From positions 62,001 to 126,000 of the forward strand of contig WYCW01000005.1 of the NCBI GenBank assembly GCA_011392765.1: a stretch of DNA of 64,000 bases, given 5' to 3'. How positions within the stretch are numbered: the stretch's first letter is position 1; every line of letters begins with the position of its first letter. Made by a program: the position numbers and the translations under genes. This document shows positions 45,791 through 57,386 of this stretch, piece by piece. The stretch is from Candidatus Thiosymbion ectosymbiont of Catanema sp. Cochon2018 (lineage in GTDB: Bacteria > Pseudomonadota > Gammaproteobacteria > Chromatiales > Chromatiaceae). The notes beneath the pieces are model-generated. The model saw only the letters and a program-made list of their open reading frames with translations, was not told the DNA's origin and did not search any database.

Positions 45791-47564
45791 CCTGTCGGAT
45801 CTCAGGCAGCTTGGCCGGCTGCTTCCCCGGTCGGGGCCTACTCCGAGCGACAATCTCTGGCTCAATAGCGGCTGGGTGATGATCCAGGTCGTCCGGACTG
45901 TGCTGAGCGACCTGGCGCGCTATGGCGATCTGACCACGGATGTTACCCGGCGCCGCCTGCTGGAGGCCAGCATCGGTCGCTTGCAGGTGGTGAACTGGGA
46001 AGATACGCCCGATTATTGGTGGAGCATTGCCGAAGAACTGGTCGCACACTGGATCGAGGTCCTGGAGGCCGAGGCCCGCCAGGCCCGGGAGTGGCTGCGC
46101 CTGGAGGTGGCCCCCCTGGCTGGAGGTTTCGTCCCCGGCGACCAGACCCTAGGGCTCCTGGTCCGCAACCCCACCGGCGAACCCGCCGCGGGGGGCGAGA
46201 TCCGGATGGTACCGACCGAGGGCCTGATCTGGGTCCATCCGCAGGCGCGGTTCGGTCCGCTGGAAGGAGGCAAGGAGACCCAGGTCCGGCTGGATTTCCG
46301 GGCCGAATCGGAGGGGGGCCTGCGCATTCAAGGCCGGCTCGAGGCCAGGGATCTGGGCGGTAACCCCTTTTCTCTGGACTTCGCCTTCCAAATCCAGGTA
46401 GCCAGGGCAGGACGTCCCTACGAATGTCCATCCTACCAGCCCTATGTAGTGGGGGAGGGGCTCCCCAACGACCGTGCCTTCGTGGGCCGGGAGGACATGT
46501 TGGACTGGCTGCGGGGCCTGTGGCTCCAGCCGGAGGGCAAACCGGCGGTGGTCCTGGTGGGTCAGCGGCGGATCGGCAAGACCAGTCTGTTGAACAAGAT
46601 CGAGCGTGTCGGCCTGCCGGGAACGGATCTGTTGGGACTGACCATCAATATCCAGGGGGTGGGCAGCGAGTACGATTTCTTCGATGAGGCCGCTCGGCGC
46701 ATATCGGAGCGGTTGGACCTGCCCCCAAACCCGCTGGACCGGAACGAGCCCTATGCGGCGTTCAAGACCTTTCTACAGGGTGTCCGGGGACGGCTCGGGG
46801 CCAGGCGCTTTCTGCTGATGCTCGACGAGGCGGATCTGCTCCCCGAGCGCCGCCTGGGCGAACGGCTGCCGGGCTTCCTGCGTGCCCTGATGCAGGAGCC
46901 CCAATACCCGACCCTGCTGCTCTTCTGCGGCACGATCCGATTGCGAACTATGGCGCGGGACTATTTCTCCATCCTGTTCAACACCGCCCGCTTCCGCACC
47001 CTGAGCTATATGACCCCGGAGGAGTCTACCCAGGTCTTGCAGAAACCGGCACAGGGGATCCTGGATTATGATCCGGCGGTGCTGGCCGATGCCTACCGCC
47101 TGACCCGGGGGCAACCTCTGTTGTTGCAGATGCTCGGGGCCGAGCTGGTGAATCGCTTCAACGAGCAGGCGCGCCGGGGTGAGGAACGCAGCGATTATGT
47201 GGATACCAACGACTTCGCCGCGGCCGTGGAACACGTGGTCCGGGCGGGGACCAACGCCGCTTTTGAAAACCACTGGGAGGATAGCGACGCGGCTGTTCAC
47301 CGGGTCCTCGCGGCGCTCGCCTGGGCCACGGACGAAGCGGCCCGGAAGCAGTCGGATATCGGCGGCCTCGAATCGGCCATGCACGAGACCCGCTTGTCCC
47401 TCCCCCGCGAGCGGACCTTTCCGATCCTGGAACGGCTGGCGGACGATGAGGTCCTGGAGCGGGACGGTCCCACCTACCGCTTCTGGGTCCCCCTCTACCG
47501 CCGCTGGGTCGCCTGGCGCTGGCCGCCGGAGCGGGTGCGGGAGGAGGGCATCGAGGTGAGCTGA
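45549..47564 (+). CDS. AAA/STAND-like ATPase, C-terminal part of the frameshifted gene
   Basis: 671 residues open, but the segment before about 45760 overlaps the previous frame and is probably not translated this way. An all-beta middle region (PLAGGFVPGDQTLGLLVRNP, then LEARDLGGNPFSLDFAFQIQ) precedes an ATPase that begins FVGREDMLDWL. Walker A is LVGQRRIGKTS and Walker B is FLLMLDEADLLPE, with an arginine-rich sensor region. A winged-helix tail closes the chain (FPILERLADDEVLERDGPTY). The layout resembles membrane-anchored signal-transduction ATPases that often accompany defence genes; the function is unknown. Confidence 0.75.
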   Translation: MVLRDTRSPHWLRSGIRRMKNLCCLIRAADQVKQRIRDRIWHGFGSGCFQNGSIMPSNGWRSWEKPRWFPALLNAVRDLASLSDLRQLGRLLPRSGPTPSDNLWLNSGWVMIQVVRTVLSDLARYGDLTTDVTRRRLLEASIGRLQVVNWEDTPDYWWSIAEELVAHWIEVLEAEARQAREWLRLEVAPLAGGFVPGDQTLGLLVRNPTGEPAAGGEIRMVPTEGLIWVHPQARFGPLEGGKETQVRLDFRAESEGGLRIQGRLEARDLGGNPFSLDFAFQIQVARAGRPYECPSYQPYVVGEGLPNDRAFVGREDMLDWLRGLWLQPEGKPAVVLVGQRRIGKTSLLNKIERVGLPGTDLLGLTINIQGVGSEYDFFDEAARRISERLDLPPNPLDRNEPYAAFKTFLQGVRGRLGARRFLLMLDEADLLPERRLGERLPGFLRALMQEPQYPTLLLFCGTIRLRTMARDYFSILFNTARFRTLSYMTPEESTQVLQKPAQGILDYDPAVLADAYRLTRGQPLLLQMLGAELVNRFNEQARRGEERSDYVDTNDFAAAVEHVVRAGTNAAFENHWEDSDAAVHRVLAALAWATDEAARKQSDIGGLESAMHETRLSLPRERTFPILERLADDEVLERDGPTYRFWVPLYRRWVAWRWPPERVREEGIEVS

Positions 47565-47797
47565 TCGGGCACGGCCGGCCCTGAGGCATCCCCACGAAAT
47601 CCGCTGAACCACTTTCAGGCGTGCCATGAGTCAGAGCCGGCGGAACTCTTTGTGGGCTTGATCGTCATCCCAGTCCATGATTCTGACCCAAGACCCTAAG
47701 AAGCTGTCTAAAAACTAAGCCATTGATTTTTATCGACGCGAATCGAATGCTTCAAAGAGGCTACAGCTATTGTTGTGGGTACTTCGGCACTGCTGTA

Positions 47798-48574
47798 CTA
47801 GGCAAACGAGATCACTCCCCTGCGGCTGGATTCGATAAAGCGTACGATCTGGTGTGTCTGCGGGGAAGGATAGTCCCGCTCGGCCTGGGCGAGGGCCTCG
47901 GCCCGGCGCAGTCCCGAACGAAAGATGATGCGGTAGACGGCCTTGATGGTATTACGCTGCTCCCGGGTGTAGCCGTTGCGGCGGAGTCCGACGACGTTCA
48001 GGCCGATGATCCTGGCCCGGTGGCCATCGGCGATCACGAAGGGGGGCACGTCCTGGGGTACGCCGGTTACGCCTGCGATCATGGAGACGGCGCCGATCCG
48101 GCAAAATTGATGGATGGCCGTTTGACCGGACAAAAATACTTGGTCCTCCACCTCGACGTGGCCGGCCAGGGTGGCGGTATTCGCGAAGATGTTGTGGTCG
48201 CCGACAGTGCAATCGTGCCCTACATGGGCATAGGCCATCAAGAAGTTGTGGTCTCCGATACGGGTGCCTCGGTCTGTCTTGATGCCGCGGCTGATGTTTA
48301 CGCCTTCCTTGAAGTGATTGAAATCCCCGATGGTGAGGGGTGTACCCGCTCCCGGCCTGTATCCGAGATCCTGAGGTTCCGCGCCGATGGTGGCGCCGTG
48401 ACAGACGCGGTTGTCGCGACCCATGCGGGTGGCACCGTAGATGCGCACACAGCTCTCGATGACACAGCCCGGTCCGATGCTGGCCCCGCTCTCGACGATG
48501 GAGTAGGCCCCCACCTGGACGGACGGGTGGAGTTGGGCGCCGCTTTCGATGATAGCCGTGGCATGGATGCTCAT
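47798..48574 (-). CDS. lpxA: UDP-N-acetylglucosamine acyltransferase LpxA
   Basis: 258 residues from the ATG at 48574 ([20 protein letters not shown]). Left-handed beta-helix hexapeptide repeats over residues 1-190 and a helical C-terminal domain. The catalytic His region [15 protein letters not shown] and the acyl-chain ruler region are preserved. It starts lipid A synthesis by adding a hydroxyacyl chain to UDP-GlcNAc. It is unusual that lpxD, fabZ and lpxB are absent; the gene follows purH. It may be a second, specialised LpxA or the displaced main copy. Confidence 0.92.
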   Translation of the reverse strand: MSIHATAIIESGAQLHPSVQVGAYSIVESGASIGPGCVIESCVRIYGATRMGRDNRVCHGATIGAEPQDLGYRPGAGTPLTIGDFNHFKEGVNISRGIKTDRGTRIGDHNFLMAYAHVGHDCTVGDHNIFANTATLAGHVEVEDQVFLSGQTAIHQFCRIGAVSMIAGVTGVPQDVPPFVIADGHRARIIGLNVVGLRRNGYTREQRNTIKAVYRIIFRSGLRRAEALAQAERDYPSPQTHQIVRFIESSRRGVISFA

Positions 48575-48652
48575 GGCTGATCCGCTTGCCACCTGCCCGC
48601 AGGTCGCCGTGAGCAGTTGGCTGCCGATTTGCGGCGGGCGTTCCGGCCACCC

Positions 48653-50215
<1,563 letters not shown>

Positions 50216-50236
50216 GATGAATGTCGGCAGCCCCGC

Positions 50237-50548
50237 TCATGTGTGCCGACGGATCTCGTAATGCGCCATTTTCTTGCGCAAGGTACTGCGGCTCAAGCCA
50301 AGCAACCGTGCGGCCCGGGTTTGGTTGCCATGGGTGTAATCGAGCAAGGTTTCCAGCAGAGGAGGTTCGACCTCGCCCATGACCACTTGGTACAGATCAT
50401 TGACCTCGTAGCCATCGAGGTCCCGGAGGTAGTGCTCCACGGTACTACTCACGCACTCCCGCAGGGTCCTTGCGTGGCTTGCCGGTGGCGCGGTGAGCTG
50501 TTCCGGCAGGTCTTCGCTTTGTTGTGAGTCGGTTCTCTGTGCCGCCAT
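50237..50548 (-). CDS. fis: Fis-family nucleoid protein
   Basis: 103 residues. The C-terminal HTH LLDYTHGNQTRAARLLGLSR, then STLRKKMAHYEI is diagnostic; the N-terminal part is shorter and less conserved, as usual outside enterics. Fis bends DNA and adjusts rRNA and growth-phase transcription. It is directly upstream of purH, without the dusB partner typical of enteric bacteria. Confidence 0.93.
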   Translation of the reverse strand: MAAQRTDSQQSEDLPEQLTAPPASHARTLRECVSSTVEHYLRDLDGYEVNDLYQVVMGEVEPPLLETLLDYTHGNQTRAARLLGLSRSTLRKKMAHYEIRRHT

Positions 50549-50917
50549 CCCGATATGACCCCTCGTGCCTCATTTCGTCATATTCTGCATGTTGAGAATC
50601 GGTAAGGGCGACTGCAAACTGTCTACTGACTCATAATAGCATCCATGGCCCCATAGTCTACTCAAATCGGTCTGCATACCGGGTGAACGCGGATAAATTG
50701 CTTCTCGATCAACAAGTTGCTTCCGGCAGTGTAGATCCTATGAAGGATGCAGCGGGTAACCGTAGAGGTAACCAACCGACGCGAACCCAAATGGTGCGGA
50801 CCTTCAGAGCAAGGACGCATCAATGGAGGCTGGAGCGGCAACGCAGTGGCGGTTGGCGTCTTGACGGCACGGCGGCAACGTGAGGAAGGGCCAGAATGGT
50901 GTTGCGAGACGGCTTAA

Positions 50918-51240
50918 TTGAGAAGCCGGTCGGCGGCCGCTCACCGCCATCTGGCCGGGGATTGCGAACCGGTGGTGGATGCGGCCTGGTCGAGGTGCCG
51001 CGGCGTGCGCGGCGCGCAAGGCCGACCGGCTGGATGCGCGGGCGCTGTTGGCGCAGATCCGGCATGGGGGCGAGCAGGGGTCGGCGTGTTGCTCCGCAGG
51101 TTGGGTGTCAGGCCTGCGGGCCGACCGCGAGCGCGGGCTGCTGAGCCGCACGGCGACGAACCGGAGCAGCTAGTTGATGGCGCAAGATCTCGGCCGCGCG
51201 AAAAGGGCGGGTGGGGTGAGGTTTCGACGGGATGAGCCGA
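50918..51240 (+). pseudogene. degraded IS110-type transposase
   Basis: Pieces in different frames spell a transposase of the IS110 family: CEPVV(V)DAA, then LVEVPRRARR, then KADRLDARALLAQIRHGGEQ, then RERGLLSRTATNR. Multiple frameshifts have destroyed it. It differs from the intact IS110 at 43519. Confidence 0.65.
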
Positions 51241-52090
51241 ACCGCCGCATCGGAGTGGACGTCTGCGGGGGTGCAGCGCAACTACGGGCGGTGGTACCGA
51301 GATGAGGGCGGGATCGAAAGCCACCGTCCCAGGCGGTCGGGCAGGATGGTGCACCGGCAAGGGGGTGGTGCCGGGTGCGGCTCGAACTGCGGTTGGCGGG
51401 GTTACCAAGTCGGTATTCTGGCGGCTTGGAGCGGTACATACGACGGTCACATGGACGTGTCCAGTATCAGCAACGGGTACCGCGGGCAGACCAGGCCTTG
51501 TGGCCCATCCACACAAACCACCGTTGAAGAGTTAAGCCGGCGATCGATCGTGCCCGCCGGCACGCTACGACCTTGGGTTGGACGCCGGCGTGTGCTGCGG
51601 AGACGGCGTAAAGGACGCCAGTGATCCGCCGCTGCCGTAGCTTACGTTTCATCCCTTCTGAGCAACCGGGAGATAATCGAAAAAGGCCCGATCACAGGGA
51701 TGTTACGGGTTTTGCGGGGACAGTCCGTTGTCCGCCGAGTGAGAACCGACCCATTTAGTAGATGAGGCGTAATCACTGTGGTCACCCGTAAGGCGCATCT
51801 ACGTGAGGTGCCCGCTTTGACCGCACGGATAGAAGGTGGCGCCCTGTCTTTACCGCTAAAGATACCCGACGCAGACCGGTTCCTGCACCGGTAACCGAAC
51901 GCAGTGGATGGCCCTGTGGCCTTCCGTCCCAATCAGGGAGGAAATGCGGCCACACGAAGCACTCCGCGCCCTTCGGAAGCCGGCGTCGGGTGACAAGGGG
52001 GCATCGTAGGAGGGCCGGGCGAAGGCCGGCTTGTCCCACGAAAGAGAGGGAACTGGCCCGTGCCCAACACCGTTTCGGGCCGATTCGCGC
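51241..52090. other. unassigned GC-rich stretch between fis and gatC
   Basis: No supported gene. Open frames here are short and look random. Some segments (for example CCTGTGGCCTTCCGTCCCAA near 51910, and a GGCCGGGCGAAGGCCGGC hairpin near 52013) look structured and could be debris of an intron or insertion sequence. The right end (52078-52098) is a fragment of the ATTCGCGCGATTCGTAGTTTT repeat. Confidence 0.35.
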
Positions 52091-52168
52091 GATTCGTAGT
52101 TTTCCCTAACCTCTCGGTTGTCGAGTTATCTGTCTGCCGACAGGTAGGCGCATGGGCTGGCGGCGAAA

Positions 52169-52456
52169 TTATTCGATTACCTTCGGGACCAGGTACAGTC
52201 CCTCTTCGGTCGCCGGTGCGATGCGCTGAAACAGGTCCCGTTGGTCGGGTTCGGAGGGCTCATCCGGTCGCAGCCGTTGCATCATGTCCAGGGGGTGGGC
52301 CAGGGGGGTGACCTGGTCGGTATCCACCGCGTTCATCTGCTCCACGAGGTTTAGGATTTTGGACAAGTCGACGGCGTAGCGGTCCTTCTCCGCATCGGAA
52401 ACGGCGAGCCGCGCCAGCCGGGCGATTTTCTCGACGTCGGTACGATCAAGTGACAT
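52169..52456 (-). CDS. gatC: Asp/Glu-tRNA amidotransferase subunit C
   Basis: 95 residues. [20 protein letters not shown], then a helix, then [18 protein letters not shown] and YLVPKVIE are the usual GatC elements. It stabilises the GatAB complex that makes Gln-tRNA or Asn-tRNA by amidation. It is divergent from mreB, as in many gammaproteobacteria, but gatA and gatB do not follow: the 1.6 kb downstream is transposase debris and repeats. Confidence 0.95.
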   Translation of the reverse strand: MSLDRTDVEKIARLARLAVSDAEKDRYAVDLSKILNLVEQMNAVDTDQVTPLAHPLDMMQRLRPDEPSEPDQRDLFQRIAPATEEGLYLVPKVIE

Positions 52457-52751
52457 TGGGATCTTCCGGAGGTGATGCGGATGCGTGCCCGCAACGCGAC
52501 AGCGCCCCGCCTACCATACGGAACAGGAGAAACGATCCAGGCAGTACGGGACAGGAGAAACGATCCGAGCAGTTACGAAAATAACATAGGCGCATGTGCG
52601 ATCGGAAATCTAAATCTTGCCCATCCGGTACTCTATTGCTAGATTATCCAGATTCAAGGCCGGTCGTAATCCGAACGGCACGCCAAGTCGATCTTCGGAC
52701 TTCAGGGGAAGTCCAAGGCGATTCCCAATTTTTTCTCCCACAGGTGATTAG

Positions 52752-53798
<1,047 letters not shown>

Positions 53799-53864
53799 CC
53801 GACCGAGCGTCGCTGCGATGCGGCGCTTGCCTCGGCCCTAACCGCTCCTCACTGGGAGCCGACC

Positions 53865-54737
53865 ATCACCCCCCTATTCGTACAGGGTTCCTCGCCCTCT
53901 TTCCGCATTCTGTTGGCGGTGGTGTTCGCGATCGGGCTGATTGTGGCGGATCACCGCTACCAGCAGCTCGAGCAGCTGCGCTCCGCGCTTTCCGTCCTTG
54001 TCTATCCGGTATATTACTTGGCCAGTCTCCCGGACACCCTGATCCGGAAAGTGCGGGGCCAACTCGCCACGGAAGAAGAACTGCGCCGACACAACCGATC
54101 CCTGTACCGAGAAAATCTGGCGCTCAAGGGGCGGTTGCAGCAGCTCGAAACCCTGGAGGCGGAGAACATGCGCCTGAGGGATCTTCTGGGATCTCCGTTA
54201 AAGATCGGCGATCGGATGCTCATCGCCGAGCTGATGGCAGTCGATCTGGATCCCTACCGACAGCAGGTAATGATCGACCGGGGGGCTGCTTCCGGGGTGT
54301 TCGTCGGCCAGCCCGTCCTCGGCGCCAACGCCGTCATGGGACAGGTGACGCGGGTCGCCCCCCTATCCGCCACCGTATTGCTGATTACCGATGCCAGCCA
54401 CGGGCTGCCGGTACGGATCAACCGCAATGGGTTGCGTACCGTGGCCCGGGGTACGGGAACCGTCGACCGGCTGGAGTTGTCCCATTTGCCGCAGAACGCC
54501 GACGTGCGGGCCGGGGACCTGTTGGTGACCTCGGGGCTGGGCGGCCATTTTCCACCCGGCTATCCGGTGGCCCGGATCGCCGAGGTGCGCCTGGAACTGG
54601 GCAAGCCGTTCGCTACCGTCATCGCCGAGCCCACCGCACACCTGGACCGCAGCCGCGAGGTGCTGTTGGTCTGGACCCTGTCCCCGGATGAGTCCGCACC
54701 GCAAGGTACCGGCGAGGCCGTCCGGAAATCACCATGA
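53865..54737 (+). CDS. mreC: rod-shape determining protein MreC
   Basis: 290 residues if read from 53865. N-terminal membrane helix, coiled coil (ATEEELRRHNRSLYRENLAL), then a periplasmic double beta-barrel domain (GASSGVFVGQPV-like, ASHGLPVRINRNGLRT). The first standard start is TTG 53913, which would fall in the middle of the membrane helix. The 16 codons before it (TPLFVQGSSPSFRILL) match the family N-terminus. A GGGAG site lies before an ATC at 53865, so an ATC start is possible. It links MreB to the periplasmic wall machinery. Confidence 0.93.
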   Translation: MTPLFVQGSSPSFRILLAVVFAIGLIVADHRYQQLEQLRSALSVLVYPVYYLASLPDTLIRKVRGQLATEEELRRHNRSLYRENLALKGRLQQLETLEAENMRLRDLLGSPLKIGDRMLIAELMAVDLDPYRQQVMIDRGAASGVFVGQPVLGANAVMGQVTRVAPLSATVLLITDASHGLPVRINRNGLRTVARGTGTVDRLELSHLPQNADVRAGDLLVTSGLGGHFPPGYPVARIAEVRLELGKPFATVIAEPTAHLDRSREVLLVWTLSPDESAPQGTGEAVRKSP

Positions 54738-55222
54738 GCGACTCCCCCGCCGACCGGTTCGGCGTGATTCTCGTTACCCTGGGTACGGCCCTGGTCCTGA
54801 CGGTCCTGCCCATGCCCCAATGGGCAGCTGAATTCCGCCCTCAGTGGATGGCGCTGACGTTGATCTACTGGGCCCTGGTTCTGCCGGCACGGGTGGGAGT
54901 ATTCTGGGCCTGGGGGGCAGGTCTGGTGATGGACGTCACCACGGGGACCGTGCTCGGTCAGTATGCACTGAGTCTGTCCGTACCCGTGTATCTGGTGGTA
55001 GAGCTGCACCGGCGAATCCGTCTATTTCCCCCCCGGCAGCAGGCCATATCCGTATGGGTACTGTTGCTGGTGGAACGCCTGCTTGCCCTCTGGGTGCTGG
55101 GGGCTATCGGTCAGCCTACGCCGCCCCTCGAGTATTGGATACCCACGTTCGTGGGTATGTTGCTGTGGCCTTTGCTGTTCATCCTGTTGCAGAACTTGAG
55201 CCGGCGTTTCGCCATAATCTGA
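54734..55222 (+). CDS. mreD: rod-shape determining protein MreD
   Basis: 162 residues with five to six membrane helices (VILVTLGTALVLTVLPMP, LTLIYWALVLPARVGVFWAW, FVGMLLWPLLFILL). The WxxGLxxD-type motif is visible as WGAGLVMDVTTG. The start overlaps the mreC stop by four bases. It works with MreC in the elongation complex at the inner membrane. Confidence 0.95.
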   Translation: MSDSPADRFGVILVTLGTALVLTVLPMPQWAAEFRPQWMALTLIYWALVLPARVGVFWAWGAGLVMDVTTGTVLGQYALSLSVPVYLVVELHRRIRLFPPRQQAISVWVLLLVERLLALWVLGAIGQPTPPLEYWIPTFVGMLLWPLLFILLQNLSRRFAII

Positions 55223-55241
55223 GATCGAGGATTCGGACGGG

Positions 55242-57110
55242 GTGGAGTCGATCCTCAAGGATCATTCCCGGGAAAGCCGGCTTTTTGCCAAGCGAGCTAT
55301 CCTTGCCGGGGTCTTGGTGCTTGCGGCCATGCTTATGGTGACGGCAAGGCTGGTCCAGCTGCAGATCGGCAACTACACACACTTATCCACCCTGTCCCGG
55401 GACAACCAGGTCAAACTCGAGCCCCTTCCCCCCACGCGGGGATTGATTTATGACGCCGCCGGGGTCCTGCTGGCGGACAATCGCCCATCCCTCTCGCTCG
55501 AAATCACCCTCGAGGAGGTCGAGGACCTGGATACCACCATCGACGAGCTCGGGGCTCTCATCGACATCGGGGACAAGGATCTGAAACACTTCGCCCGCAT
55601 GCGCAAGCTGCGGCACCGTTTCGAGGAAATTCCCATCCGTACTGACCTGAATCCGGAAGAGGTGGCCCGGTTTGCCGTCAACCGTCATCGCTTTCCGGGA
55701 GTCGCCGTCCGTGCCCGGCTACTGCGCGCCTATCCGCTCGGTGAGCACACGGCGCATGTGTTGAGCTACGTCGGCAGGATCAACGAGCAGGAGCTCAAGC
55801 GTATCGATGCCTTGAACTACGCCGGAACCAATTACATCGGCAAGGGGGGAGTAGAGAAGGCCCACGAAGACCTGCTGCACGGTACCGTGGGGCACCGACA
55901 GGTAGAAGTGAATGCCAAGGGACATGTGCTGGGGGTGCTGAAGCGGCACCAGCCGCAATCCGGGAAGAGCTTGGAGTTGTACCTGGACATCCGACTGCAG
56001 CAAGACGCATACGCCGCCCTGGGCGACCGCCGCGGCGCCGTGGTGGCAATCGATCCGCGCACCGGCGGCGTACTCGCCCTGGTCAGTCGCCCCAGCTTCG
56101 ATCCCAATCTCTTCGTGGACGGCATCGACGCGGCGGACTACCGAGCCCTGCGCCGCTCGCCCGATAAGCCCCTGTTCAACCGCGCCATCCGCGGTCAATA
56201 CTCGCCGGGATCCACGATCAAACCCTTTATCAGCCTGGGTGGACTGGAGACCGGGACGATACGCGCGACCGACGCCAAGTGGTGTCCTGGTTACTATCGG
56301 CTCCCCGGACATACCCACAAGTACCGATGCTGGAACCGTGGGGGACACGGGACCACCGCCTTGGAGAAGGCCATCGTCCAGTCCTGCGACGTTTATTTTT
56401 ATAAGCTGGCCCAGGGTATGGGGATCGACCGGCTGCACGATTTCCTGGCCGGGTTCGGTTTCGGCAAGCGCACCGGCATCGATGTTACCGGCGAACGCAG
56501 AGGTTTGCTGCCATCCAAAACCTGGAAAAGGAGGGCATACAATCAACCCTGGTTTCCCGGAGAAACCCTTATTGTGGGTATCGGGCAAGGCCCTTTTTTA
56601 ACTACACCGCTACAGCTTGCCGTCGCGACGGCGACTTTGGCGGCGCGCGGCCGTTTCATACGACCTCGTATCGTCCGCGCGACCAAGGCGCAGGGCCCGG
56701 AGGCGAAACATGAATTCCCGGCGCAAATCCGGCAGCTTCCTCTTTCCTCCCGCTACCTCGATAAGGTGATCGAATCCATGGTGAAGGTGGTGAGGAGCAA
56801 CCGCGGTACGGCCAAACGCATCCGCACCAACGCCTACAGTATTGCGGGGAAGACGGGCACCGTCCAGGTCTTCAGCGTGAAGCAGAAGGAACGCTATCGT
56901 GAATCCGAGGTCGCCGAACATATGCGCGACCATGCCCTGTTCGTGGCCTTCGCACCCGTGGAGGACCCCCGCATCGCCGTAGCGGTTATCGTAGAGAATG
57001 GTGGTCACGGGGGCGCGGTGGCGGCACCGGTCGCCCGGCGGGTAATGGACAGCTATTTGTTGCGCACGCCACCTCCCGCGGCGGCGGGGGAAGCGGCAGG
57101 TGGTCACTAG
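55242..57110 (+). CDS. mrdA: penicillin-binding protein 2 (peptidoglycan transpeptidase)
   Basis: 622 residues. One N-terminal membrane helix (ILAGVLVLAAMLMVTARLVQ) and a dimerisation (pedestal) domain precede the transpeptidase with active-site Ser in SPGSTIKPF, SCD in place of SxN, and KTG in AGKTGTVQVFS. It cross-links lateral wall peptidoglycan with RodA. GTG start 19 bases after mreD. The TAG stop lies inside the CTAG target duplication of a MITE (57111-57276), yet the reading frame is unchanged. rodA, usually next, is displaced by the MITE and a Uma2-type gene. Confidence 0.97.
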   Translation: MESILKDHSRESRLFAKRAILAGVLVLAAMLMVTARLVQLQIGNYTHLSTLSRDNQVKLEPLPPTRGLIYDAAGVLLADNRPSLSLEITLEEVEDLDTTIDELGALIDIGDKDLKHFARMRKLRHRFEEIPIRTDLNPEEVARFAVNRHRFPGVAVRARLLRAYPLGEHTAHVLSYVGRINEQELKRIDALNYAGTNYIGKGGVEKAHEDLLHGTVGHRQVEVNAKGHVLGVLKRHQPQSGKSLELYLDIRLQQDAYAALGDRRGAVVAIDPRTGGVLALVSRPSFDPNLFVDGIDAADYRALRRSPDKPLFNRAIRGQYSPGSTIKPFISLGGLETGTIRATDAKWCPGYYRLPGHTHKYRCWNRGGHGTTALEKAIVQSCDVYFYKLAQGMGIDRLHDFLAGFGFGKRTGIDVTGERRGLLPSKTWKRRAYNQPWFPGETLIVGIGQGPFLTTPLQLAVATATLAARGRFIRPRIVRATKAQGPEAKHEFPAQIRQLPLSSRYLDKVIESMVKVVRSNRGTAKRIRTNAYSIAGKTGTVQVFSVKQKERYRESEVAEHMRDHALFVAFAPVEDPRIAVAVIVENGGHGGAVAAPVARRVMDSYLLRTPPPAAAGEAAGGH

Positions 57111-57276
57111 GGGGCGTTCTCAATCAATAAATCATCTAAGTGTTGTAGGCTGGGTTGAGGAACGAAACCCAACTTTTCCGATCCGCAATACCCTGTGCTG
57201 GGTTTCGCCGTCCCTGGCCGTAACCCAGCCTACGGGCTTGATTTTTATGATGATTTGGCTCAGTTGAGAACGCCCC
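57111..57276. mobile_element. CTAG-flanked MITE, copy 3 (166 bp), at the mrdA stop
   Basis: Ends GGGGCGTTCTCAATC and GTTGAGAACGCCCC, flanked by CTAG at 57107-57110 (containing the mrdA TAG) and 57277-57280. The same internal GTAGGCTGGGTT palindrome as copies 1 and 2. Confidence 0.85.
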
Positions 57277-57386
57277 CTAGGGCGTGTTGATATTCGAGTC
57301 CAACTGACTGCATTTTAGAAACAGGGAAAAATGCTTAGCCGCCTTATAATGGCAGGGATATACCAAGTCATAGGAACTCGACCCAA

